Shown here one piece after another: positions 7,407-13,246 of a stretch of 13,246 nt of DNA; positions within the stretch are counted from its first letter, which is position 1; every line of letters starts with the position of its first letter. The position numbers and the translations under genes were made by a program. Location: NCBI GenBank assembly GCA_028064945.1, contig JAPTWQ010000125.1, positions 1 through 13,246 on the forward strand. Direction: 5' to 3'. The notes below the pieces were generated by a model. It saw only the letters and a program-made list of their open reading frames with translations. It did not search any database and was not told where the DNA came from. This DNA is from Nitrospiraceae bacterium (GTDB lineage Bacteria; Nitrospirota_A; Leptospirillia; Leptospirillales; Leptospirillaceae).

Positions 7407-9848
7407 CTAAATAACGGCAGCCATGGAGTCTTCCTCGATAAACACGGGCTGGCCTTCCCTCAGCACGACCCGAACTTTCTTGTCGGGGTGGAGAGAGCCG
7501 GCGATCACCTTTTCCGACAGGCGGTCTTCGATATGACGCTGAATGGCCCGGCGCATCGGTCTGGCGCCATAGTTTGGCTGATACCCTTCCTTTACGAGCC
7601 ATTTCTTGACCTCGGGGTCGATTTCGAGAACGATCCCCTTGGGCTCGAGCCTCTTGTTGAGCTCCGCGATCCGAATGTCGACGATCGATTCAAGCTGTTT
7701 CTCATCGAGGGGATGGAAGACAACAATCTCATCGATCCGGTTCAGGAACTCTGGATTGAAGGTCCTCTTGAGATCATCCTGGATCGTGTTTTTGATGAAG
7801 GTTTCACGCACCTCCCCCGCCCCACGCTGGAAGCCTAAAGAGCCCTCCTTTTCGATCGCCCGCGCTCCGAGATTCGAAGTCATGATCATCACAGTGTTCT
7901 TGAAATCGATCTTCCGACCGAGGCTGTCCGTGATAAATCCATCATCGAGAACCTGAAGCAGGACATTGAACATGTCGGGGTGGGCTTTTTCTATCTCGTC
8001 GAAAAGAATAACAGAATAAGGACGCCTTCTCACCTTTTCCGTCAGTTGTCCGCCTTCTTCATAGCCGACGTATCCGGGAGGGGCTCCCGTCAGGCGCGAT
8101 ACATTGAACCGCTCCATATATTCGGACATATCGACCCGGATAAGCGCATCTTCGTTTCCGAAGAGGGATTCTGCCAGGGTCCGGGCGAGTTCCGTCTTTC
8201 CAACTCCGGTCGGGCCGAGGAATATGAAGGAACCGATCGGCCGCTTCTCCCCCTTGATGCCAGCCCGAGACCGCCGGATGGCTCTCGCCACCGCAGATAT
8301 GGCCTCATCCTGTCCCACCACGCGCCGATGGAGTTCCTCTTCAAGCTTCAGGAGACGCTCGCTCTCTCCTTCCTCAATCTTGGTCAGGGGGATGCCCGTC
8401 ATCTTGGAGACAATCACCGACACCTCTTCCCCTCCGATGACAGGCCTGTTTTTTTCCTGCTCGGCCTTCCACTTGAGCTTCTCATCGTCGATCTGCTTCC
8501 GGAGAATGTCTTCCTGGGTCCGAAGGCGGACAGCCTCCTCGAAGTTCTGCTGCTTGATCGCCTGTTCCTTGCCCTTGAGGGAGCGCTTAAGATGCTGATC
8601 GAGCTCCTTGATCTCTGGCGGAAGGGAGAAACTCTTGAGCTTGGCGCGGGAGCCGGCTTCATCGATGATGTCGATCGCCTTGTCCGGGAGGAATCGGTCG
8701 GTCACGTAACGCTCCGAGAGAACGACCGCATCATGGACAGCGGCATCCGTGATGACCACCCCGTGATGCTCCTCATATCTGTCCCTCAGCCCCAGAATGA
8801 TGCGTTCGGCTTCCTCCACAGGAGGTTCGTTGACGTAAATCGGCTGAAAACGTCTCTTGAGGGCCCCGTCTTTTTCAATGTATTTCCGGTATTCGTCCAG
8901 AGTCGTTGCTCCGATGCACTGGATTTCGCCCCGGGACAGGGCGGGCTTCAGCATGTTCGAGGCATCGATCGATCCTTCTGCGGCACCCGCTCCGACAAGG
9001 GTGTGAAGCTCATCAATGAACACGATGATATTTCCTGCCGTCACCACCTCTTTCATGACCACCTTGAGGCGCTCCTCAAACTGGCCCCGGTACTTTGTTC
9101 CCGCCACCAGGGATCCCAGATCCAGTGCAACAACCCGCTTGTTGAGCAGGTTGTCCGGCACCTCTCCATTAACGATCTTCTGGGCAAGTCCCTCTACAAT
9201 GGCCGTTTTTCCAACGCCGGACTCACCGATGAGAACAGGGTTGTTTTTTGTCCTGCGACCCAAAATCTGCAGGACCCGCTCGATCTCGTCGTGCCGGCCG
9301 ATCACCGGATCCAGGCCCCCATCAGTGGCCATCTGGGTCAGATCACGACCAAACTCGTCCAAAGCCGGCGTATTGCTCTTTCGCTCCTTCTCCCGCACCG
9401 TGCCGGCCCCTGACTTCTTCAGAAGGCTTGCCGTCAACTGGCGGGCTGCAAGGAGATTGGAGCCAAGGGCACGAAGTATCTTTCCTCCTATTCCGTCTTC
9501 CTCCCTGAGTACACCCAGTAGAAGATGTTCGGATCCTATATGGGTATGACCCAGCAATCTGGCCTCATCCACAGCATATTCGATGACCCTTTTGACCCGG
9601 GGTGTCAGGGGCAGTTCTCCGAAGGTCAGCGTGGCCGTCCCGTTCAGAAGATTTCGTTCAATCTCCATCCGAACCTGATCGGGAGTCAAACCCATCCTCT
9701 TGAGAACTGCCACGGGAACGCCATCAGGATCGGAAACAAGAGCCAGCACAATATGCTCGGTTCCGAGATAATCATTCTGATGCTTCTCGGCTTCCTCACG
9801 GGCCATAATGATAACCTTTCGACCCTTTTCGGTAAATTTGTCCATCAT
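7407..9848 (-). CDS. clpC: ClpC-type AAA+ unfoldase, partner of the ClpP protease
   Basis: This is a class I Hsp100 ATPase that unfolds proteins and feeds them to ClpP. The 813 residues show an N-domain of two Clp repeats (about 3-145) and AAA-1 with Walker A GESGVGKT (208-215), Walker B VFIDE (276-280) and RRF (332-334). A short middle domain with a UVR-like coiled coil (about 420-455) follows, then AAA-2 with Walker A GPTGVGKT (545-552) and Walker B VILFDE (613-618). LGF at 671-673 fits the ClpP-docking tripeptide loop. The short middle domain separates ClpC from ClpB, whose middle domain is much longer, and the UVR motif separates it from ClpA. The start is the first of two adjacent ATGs (9848), with GAGGAG (9861-9856) 7 bases upstream; the frame is open 12 codons further but without a ribosome site. 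No ctsR, mcsA or mcsB neighbour is present on either side. Confidence 0.96.
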   Translation of the reverse strand: MMDKFTEKGRKVIIMAREEAEKHQNDYLGTEHIVLALVSDPDGVPVAVLKRMGLTPDQVRMEIERNLLNGTATLTFGELPLTPRVKRVIEYAVDEARLLGHTHIGSEHLLLGVLREEDGIGGKILRALGSNLLAARQLTASLLKKSGAGTVREKERKSNTPALDEFGRDLTQMATDGGLDPVIGRHDEIERVLQILGRRTKNNPVLIGESGVGKTAIVEGLAQKIVNGEVPDNLLNKRVVALDLGSLVAGTKYRGQFEERLKVVMKEVVTAGNIIVFIDELHTLVGAGAAEGSIDASNMLKPALSRGEIQCIGATTLDEYRKYIEKDGALKRRFQPIYVNEPPVEEAERIILGLRDRYEEHHGVVITDAAVHDAVVLSERYVTDRFLPDKAIDIIDEAGSRAKLKSFSLPPEIKELDQHLKRSLKGKEQAIKQQNFEEAVRLRTQEDILRKQIDDEKLKWKAEQEKNRPVIGGEEVSVIVSKMTGIPLTKIEEGESERLLKLEEELHRRVVGQDEAISAVARAIRRSRAGIKGEKRPIGSFIFLGPTGVGKTELARTLAESLFGNEDALIRVDMSEYMERFNVSRLTGAPPGYVGYEEGGQLTEKVRRRPYSVILFDEIEKAHPDMFNVLLQVLDDGFITDSLGRKIDFKNTVMIMTSNLGARAIEKEGSLGFQRGAGEVRETFIKNTIQDDLKRTFNPEFLNRIDEIVVFHPLDEKQLESIVDIRIAELNKRLEPKGIVLEIDPEVKKWLVKEGYQPNYGARPMRRAIQRHIEDRLSEKVIAGSLHPDKKVRVVLREGQPVFIEEDSMAAVI

Positions 9849-9898
9849 GGCGGGACTCCTCGCTGATCGAATTTGGAATGACACATGAGCAACTATCC

Positions 9899-9934
9899 TA
9901 AAAAAATAGTAATCCGCCCCCCATTCCGTGTCAA
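9899..9934 (-). promoter_or_regulatory. Sigma-70-type promoter of clpC (and probably the whole minus-strand cluster)
   Basis: On the minus strand a perfect TTGACA (-35, 9934-9929) is followed after exactly 17 bases by TACTAT (-10, 9911-9906; 4 of 6 consensus positions). This places a start of transcription near 9899 and leaves a leader of about 50 bases before the clpC ATG. The spacer contains a run of six G. I saw no CtsR-type GGTCAAA repeat, no CIRCE element and no heat-shock sigma-32 -10 box, so heat induction is not evident from sequence. Confidence 0.75.
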
Positions 9935-10076
9935 GAAAACAAAGGTTTACGGATCTTAGATAAAAGTCTTTGTCTTTTCCTCACAGGATCTTCATCATCC
10001 TCCAATGGCATTTCCCAATGATTTGCGCTAAATTTTAAGAGGTAAAAAAGGTGTTGCCCTATCTCTTTGTTAGGCT

Positions 10077-10110
10077 TTGACAGAACACGATGAAAAATAC
10101 CCGATATTTA
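10077..10110 (+). promoter_or_regulatory. Candidate promoter of the bioB-bioW-bioF operon
   Basis: A perfect TTGACA sits at 10077-10082. A good -10 box at the standard 16-18 base distance is missing. The best match is GATATT at 10103-10108 (4 of 6, spacer 20). Either the promoter is weak or activator-dependent, or the real promoter lies elsewhere in the 314-base region. Confidence 0.35.
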
Positions 10111-10116
10111 TTTCGG
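10101..10116. repeat. Imperfect 16-base palindrome upstream of bioB, possible operator
   Basis: CCGATATT/TATTTCGG is an inverted repeat matching at 6 of 8 base pairs, centred about 54 bases before the bioB ATG and overlapping the expected -10 region. The location suits a repressor site. It does not match the BirA operator or the BioR consensus as I know them. It could be chance in AT-rich DNA. Confidence 0.35.
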
Positions 10117-10151
10117 ATCATTTTTAAGTCTCACGCAATTTCCATCTAACT

Positions 10152-10156
10152 AAGGA
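10152..10156 (+). promoter_or_regulatory. Ribosome binding site of bioB
   Basis: AAGGA lies 6 bases before the ATG at 10163 and supports that start. Confidence 0.75.
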
Positions 10157-10162
10157 TGCACG

Positions 10163-11197
10163 ATGCCCAGTGAAAACGAGATCATTTCGCGGATCTTATC
10201 TTGCGCCGAAACGGCCAGGCAAGGGAATTCGATAACCAAAGAAGATGCTCGCTGGCTTTTTTCCCTGCCGGAAGAGTATGCGCCCCTGATTCAGGAAGGT
10301 GCAGATACCGTCCGGGAAGCACACAGAGGCAACCTGATCGACCCCTGCACGGTGATGAACGCCAAGTCAGGGGGATGCTCGGAGGATTGTCACTTTTGTG
10401 CCCAGTCGACCCATTTCCGGACCATTGCCCCGACTTATGATCTCATGGCCGCCGATACCATCGTCGAGGCCGCAAGGAAGGCTAGGGACAACGGGACGCG
10501 ACGATTTTGCATCGGGACCAGCGGCCGTACTCTTGAAAACCCGGTCGAACTTCGGGTCGTGGAGAACGCCCTTGGCAGGTTAAGAGACGACCTTGGCCTC
10601 TGGTCCTGCGCCACCCTCGGCTCTGTAAGCAAAAATACAGTCGAGATCCTCAGGGATGCCGGCCTCAACAGGCTCCATCACAACCTCGAAACCTCCCGGA
10701 ATCATTTTCCGAACATCGTGACGACCCATTCGTACGATGACAGGATCGAAACGGTTCTCAAGGCCAAAGAGGTGGGCATGTCCGTCTGTTCAGGAGGAAT
10801 CTTCGGAGTCGGGGAGTCTGTCGATGACAGGGTTTCCCTCTTCGACCTTCTTCGTGATCTCGACGTCGACTCTATCCCCATAAACTTCCTGGTCCCCATA
10901 GCAGGCACCCCGCTATTCGACAGCGGATCGGGGATCGAAACGGGAGAGGCACTTCGTGTCATTTCGGTCGCAAGGCTTTTCTTCCCCAAAAAAGAAGTCC
11001 GGATTTGCGGAGGAAGAATGCCGGCGCTCAAAGACCGCCATTCCGAAATCTTTACCCACGGGGCCGATGGGGTCATGATCGGTAACTATCTCACCCGTTC
11101 GGGTCGGTCTCCCGATGAGGACATCCGGATGATCCGGGAGCAGGGGTACGACATCGTCCCACCCCACTCCATATCTTCGGCCACCCCCGTCAGGTGA
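10163..11197 (+). CDS. bioB: Biotin synthase
   Basis: BioB is a radical SAM enzyme that inserts sulfur into dethiobiotin to make biotin. The 344 residues contain the radical SAM cluster motif C72-x3-C76-x2-C79 in GGCSEDCHFCAQSTHF. The ligands of the auxiliary [2Fe-2S] cluster are also in place: C116 (RFCIGTS), C149 (WSCATLG), C209 (SVCSGGIFGVGE) and probably R280 (EVRICGGR). The substrate-binding stretch HHNLETS is at 172-178. Length equals the usual 320-350 residues. It is the first gene of the operon, behind the 314-base divergent region. Its TGA overlaps the bioW GTG by 4 bases, so translation of the two is probably coupled. The last 15 or so residues are a variable tail. Confidence 0.98.
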   Translation: MPSENEIISRILSCAETARQGNSITKEDARWLFSLPEEYAPLIQEGADTVREAHRGNLIDPCTVMNAKSGGCSEDCHFCAQSTHFRTIAPTYDLMAADTIVEAARKARDNGTRRFCIGTSGRTLENPVELRVVENALGRLRDDLGLWSCATLGSVSKNTVEILRDAGLNRLHHNLETSRNHFPNIVTTHSYDDRIETVLKAKEVGMSVCSGGIFGVGESVDDRVSLFDLLRDLDVDSIPINFLVPIAGTPLFDSGSGIETGEALRVISVARLFFPKKEVRICGGRMPALKDRHSEIFTHGADGVMIGNYLTRSGRSPDEDIRMIREQGYDIVPPHSISSATPVR

Positions 11198-12051
11198 CTG
11201 AAGAGTTTTACTTCAGCATCAGAATGCGCATTCACCAGGAAGGAACTCATCTTTCAGGAGCGGAGGATCTTGTCCCCGCCCGGGACCTCGATCACGTATT
11301 ATCCTCCTTTTCGGATCGACTCCTCCCTCATCTCCTGAATGACGCCATTCCCCCGCCCCAGCAGATTGTCACCATCGACCCGGTTCCGGGAAAGGAGATT
11401 CGCAGGAAGCCCCTTCTTCCGGTTCAGTTCATGGAAAGCCTTTCTTGCGATGAGTCGGAAATAGGCCTTCGAGAGATCCTGGATTGCCTGCTTCCGGAAG
11501 GGAAAACGGAACGGATTATGGAGATATTCAAACAAGAAATCATGGGAAACCTCCCCCGCCATGGGGCCCTGATCGTCACGAGCTTGGGCGAGCCCATCCT
11601 GGCAGAGGGAGATTCCGGCATCAGGACAACCCACGTCGGATGCGAACCCTCTCTCCGCCGGGCACTCGAAGAGATGCTGGACAACTATCTGGAAAAACCG
11701 AATCACCGATTCATCGATGCCCTTGTTCTGGCGAGCAAGGTCCTCGCCTCCGAATCGGTTGTGGCTGAAATTTGCGCGTCGGACGATCCTTCATACACCA
11801 CCGGATATGTGGCCTCTCGACCTTTCGGATATGTCCGGATTCCCCATATGAAGAAAGCCGGGTACGGAAGGGGCGGACGACTTTATGTCGTCTTCCCCAC
11901 CCTTCACCTCCGAACTCTCATCAACGAACTCAGACACACTCCCGTATTGTTTGATCGACAATCTTCCGGGAGTCTCCTGACGTCTCATCCCCGGCTGAGA
12001 TTGATCCCTTCCGTCGGTGACGATTTTCATTCAGAAGGAAGAACGGAATGA
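11194..12051 (+). CDS. bioW: Pimelate--CoA ligase (6-carboxyhexanoate-CoA ligase)
   Basis: BioW adenylates free pimelate and transfers it to CoA, giving the pimeloyl-CoA used by BioF. The 285 residues match the family from the first strand: FSIRMRIHQEGTHLSGAEDL at 7-26 parallels the YSVRMRxS...HISGxExL opening of Bacillus BioW. The strongest block is ALVLASKVLASESVVAEICA (176-195) followed by SDDPSYTTGYVASRPFGYVR (196-215). Between them GIRTTHVG (142-149) replaces the GVRVSRxD that I recall from Bacillus, so the active-site region is somewhat divergent. The C-terminus extends about 30 residues past the last conserved part. The start is GTG at 11194 inside the bioB stop (GTGA), without a clear Shine-Dalgarno sequence. 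Its place between bioB and bioF supports the function. Having BioW implies a free pimelate pool rather than the BioC-BioH route. Confidence 0.92.
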   Translation: MTEEFYFSIRMRIHQEGTHLSGAEDLVPARDLDHVLSSFSDRLLPHLLNDAIPPPQQIVTIDPVPGKEIRRKPLLPVQFMESLSCDESEIGLREILDCLLPEGKTERIMEIFKQEIMGNLPRHGALIVTSLGEPILAEGDSGIRTTHVGCEPSLRRALEEMLDNYLEKPNHRFIDALVLASKVLASESVVAEICASDDPSYTTGYVASRPFGYVRIPHMKKAGYGRGGRLYVVFPTLHLRTLINELRHTPVLFDRQSSGSLLTSHPRLRLIPSVGDDFHSEGRTE

Positions 12052-13178
12052 ACGAGTCCGGGACCAGAAGCCCGTTCCTGGCCTTTTTCCTTAATTCGAT
12101 CGAAGAAGCGGGAAGGGTCAAAAGGATGCCGCCCCCGCTCCTGCCGTCTCTCTCTTCGAACAACTACCTCGGTCTTGCGGGACATCCCAAGGTTATCGAA
12201 GCGTCGATCGAGGCTCTTCGGAAATCCGGAGCCGGATCCACAGGATCCCGTTACCTCTCCGGGAATCACCCGCTTAACGAGGCTCTCGAAACAAGGATCG
12301 CCCATTTCAAGTCAAAGGGAGCCGGTGCCGGACTCATCTTTTCATCGGGATACCATGCTAACCTGTCCGCGGTGTCGGTTTTTGGGTCCCATGCGGGGGC
12401 CATCTATTCGGATGCGGAAAACCATGCCTCTCTCATTGACGGTCTGAGACTGCTCAAAAAACCGATTCATGTATATCCCCACAGGAACTGGGAATGGATC
12501 AGAGGTCATCTCCGTAAAAGCGGGAGAGGCACTCCCATGATCGTTTCAGAGTCGCTTTTCAGTATGAGCGGAGATCTCGGACCGATTCCCGAGCTCCTGG
12601 AGATCGTCAGGGAAACAGGAGGAATCCTGATCATCGACGACGCCCATGCGACAGGAACTCTTGGAACAACGGGACGAGGGGGCCTTGAGCACTTCTCCCT
12701 CGAATTCGATCCCGATCACATGATCGTGACGGGAACATTTTCCAAGGCCCTTGGAAGCCACGGGGGCTTTGCCATCCTGGGGGAGGCCGGGAAAATCATT
12801 CTCACCTCCCTCGCCCGCCCGCTGATTTACACCACCGCCCTTCCCCCGGCCGTCCTGGCCGCCTCTCTGAGCAGTCTCGACCTTCTCGAGGCTGACTCCC
12901 ACCTCCCCAAGTCCCTTCAGACATTGAGTGAAAAATGGCAGACGAAACTCACAGGACACGTATCCCTTTCCCCGATTCTGAATTTGCGGGGGGATCAGGA
13001 GACACTTGAACTCGAGTCCTCTAAATTGATGGATTTGGGGTTTGCCGTTCCTGTCCTCCGATACCCGACTGTTCCTTTCGGCGAAGAGCGTCTTCGCATT
13101 TCCGTAAATCTGACTTGGGCCCCAATGGTGGAAGAGGCGCTTTTGGAAACATTTTCCAGGAGGATTGAAAGACTTTGA
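12048..13178 (+). CDS. bioF: 8-amino-7-oxononanoate synthase
   Basis: BioF is a PLP enzyme of the alpha-oxoamine synthase family that condenses a pimeloyl thioester with L-alanine, releasing CO2. The 376 residues show SSNNYLGLAGHP (36-47), GAGSTGSRYLSGNHPLNEAL (61-80), the cofactor-stacking region SSGYHANLSA (99-108), and DDAHATGTLGTTGRGG (197-212). In that last block D197 pairs with the pyridine nitrogen and H200 is the conserved neighbour. TGTFSKALGSHGG (228-240) contains the PLP-binding K233. Related enzymes (Kbl, HemA, serine palmitoyltransferase) share this fold; the bio operon setting and absence of family-specific extensions favour BioF. The ATG at 12048 overlaps the bioW stop as ATGA and has AAGGA (12035-12039) 8 bases upstream. 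Confidence 0.95.
   Translation: MNESGTRSPFLAFFLNSIEEAGRVKRMPPPLLPSLSSNNYLGLAGHPKVIEASIEALRKSGAGSTGSRYLSGNHPLNEALETRIAHFKSKGAGAGLIFSSGYHANLSAVSVFGSHAGAIYSDAENHASLIDGLRLLKKPIHVYPHRNWEWIRGHLRKSGRGTPMIVSESLFSMSGDLGPIPELLEIVRETGGILIIDDAHATGTLGTTGRGGLEHFSLEFDPDHMIVTGTFSKALGSHGGFAILGEAGKIILTSLARPLIYTTALPPAVLAASLSSLDLLEADSHLPKSLQTLSEKWQTKLTGHVSLSPILNLRGDQETLELESSKLMDLGFAVPVLRYPTVPFGEERLRISVNLTWAPMVEEALLETFSRRIERL
13158..13163 (+). promoter_or_regulatory. Ribosome binding site of the gene following bioF
   Basis: A full AGGAGG lies inside the 3' end of bioF, 11 bases before the TTG at 13175. It argues that the open frame beyond bioF is a translated gene despite its TTG start. Confidence 0.6.
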
Positions 13179-13246
13179 CGACATATGACCGGGAAGAAGC
13201 AAGAACCCATATCCCTTTGGCACTAACCGTCAATGACCATCTCCAG
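13175..13246 (+). CDS. Start of a fourth biotin-operon gene, cut by the right window edge
   Basis: An open frame begins at TTG 13175, overlaps the bioF stop as TTGA, and runs 24 codons to the window end without a stop. AGGAGG at 13158-13163 gives it a strong ribosome site. The competing ATG at 13185 is in another frame and stops after 13 codons. The visible residues (TTYDREEARTHIPLALTVND after the start) are not a P-loop, so this is not an ordinary BioD N-terminus; I cannot assign a family. BioA or another late biotin enzyme would complete the pathway, but that is inference from context only. Confidence 0.55.
   Translation, partial: MTTYDREEARTHIPLALTVNDHLQ

Larger units (their letters stand above)
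9849..10162. other. Divergent intergenic region between clpC and bioB
   Basis: These 314 bases are AT-richer than the flanking genes and hold no ORF of note (the best plus-strand one is 8 codons). The left third carries the clpC promoter and ribosome site. The middle (about 9940-10060) has only simple features, such as a short GTCTTT direct repeat and A-rich runs, with no convincing riboswitch or terminator fold. The right third carries the candidate bioB promoter and palindrome. No full BirA-type biotin operator (paired TTGTxAACC half sites) was found. Confidence 0.7.

Noticed and set aside
7393..7602. Upstream extension of tsaD giving 404 residues
   Set aside because: The extra 70 residues lie inside clpC, resemble nothing, and the family N-terminus MxxLAIESSCD begins at 7392.
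7980..9413. A 477-codon open frame on the plus strand opposite clpC
   Set aside because: Same reason: it mirrors conserved ClpC codons and has no family features of its own.
9849..9884. Twelve-codon upstream extension of clpC
   Set aside because: It would cover the GAGGAG ribosome site of the ATG at 9848 and lacks its own; ClpC proteins begin close to the chosen Met.
9940..10075. BirA-like half sites (GGTTTAC near 9945, TTGTTAGGC at 10067) considered as a biotin operator
   Set aside because: No partner half site at the right spacing and orientation was found for either.

Overview
The window reads as a stretch of bacterial core chromosome. It carries two divergent, tightly packed gene clusters and no sign of mobile DNA, CRISPR, tRNA or rRNA. 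Moderately high G+C, GTG/TTG/ATG starts with 4-base stop/start overlaps, a BioW-type biotin route and a ClpC-type unfoldase suggest a Nitrospirota-like organism such as Leptospirillum. That assignment comes from general familiarity with these proteins, not from a database search.

Minus strand, read from about 9.85 kb down to base 1: clpC, tsaD, argS, tgt, yajC, secD, secF, an unannotated 36-codon membrane-peptide ORF, and the 5' end of a recJ-like gene that runs off the left edge. Gaps between genes are -4 to 72 bases. The only good promoter seen is upstream of clpC (TTGACA, 17 bases, TACTAT), so the set may be one long transcription unit. It joins protein quality control (ClpC), tRNA modification (TsaD for t6A, Tgt for queuosine), arginine tRNA charging (ArgS), the YajC-SecD-SecF part of the Sec translocon, and DNA repair (RecJ). 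The order yajC-secD-secF-recJ is common in bacteria.

The 314-base divergent region (9849-10162) holds the clpC promoter on the minus strand. On the plus strand it holds a TTGACA box and an imperfect 16-base palindrome just before bioB.

Plus strand, 10163 to the right edge: bioB, bioW, bioF and the first 24 codons of a further gene, each overlapping the previous stop by 4 bases (GTGA, ATGA, TTGA). BioW activates free pimelate to pimeloyl-CoA, BioF condenses it with alanine to 8-amino-7-oxononanoate, and BioB makes biotin from dethiobiotin. The intervening BioA and BioD steps are not in the window; the cut-off fourth gene is a natural candidate for one of them, but its identity cannot be read from 24 codons.

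I found no clearly new multi-gene system. The points most worth a second look are the small membrane ORF between secF and recJ, a preQ1-pocket substitution in Tgt, a His-Asp to His-Asn change in SecF, altered motifs in BioW, and the possible operator in front of bioB.
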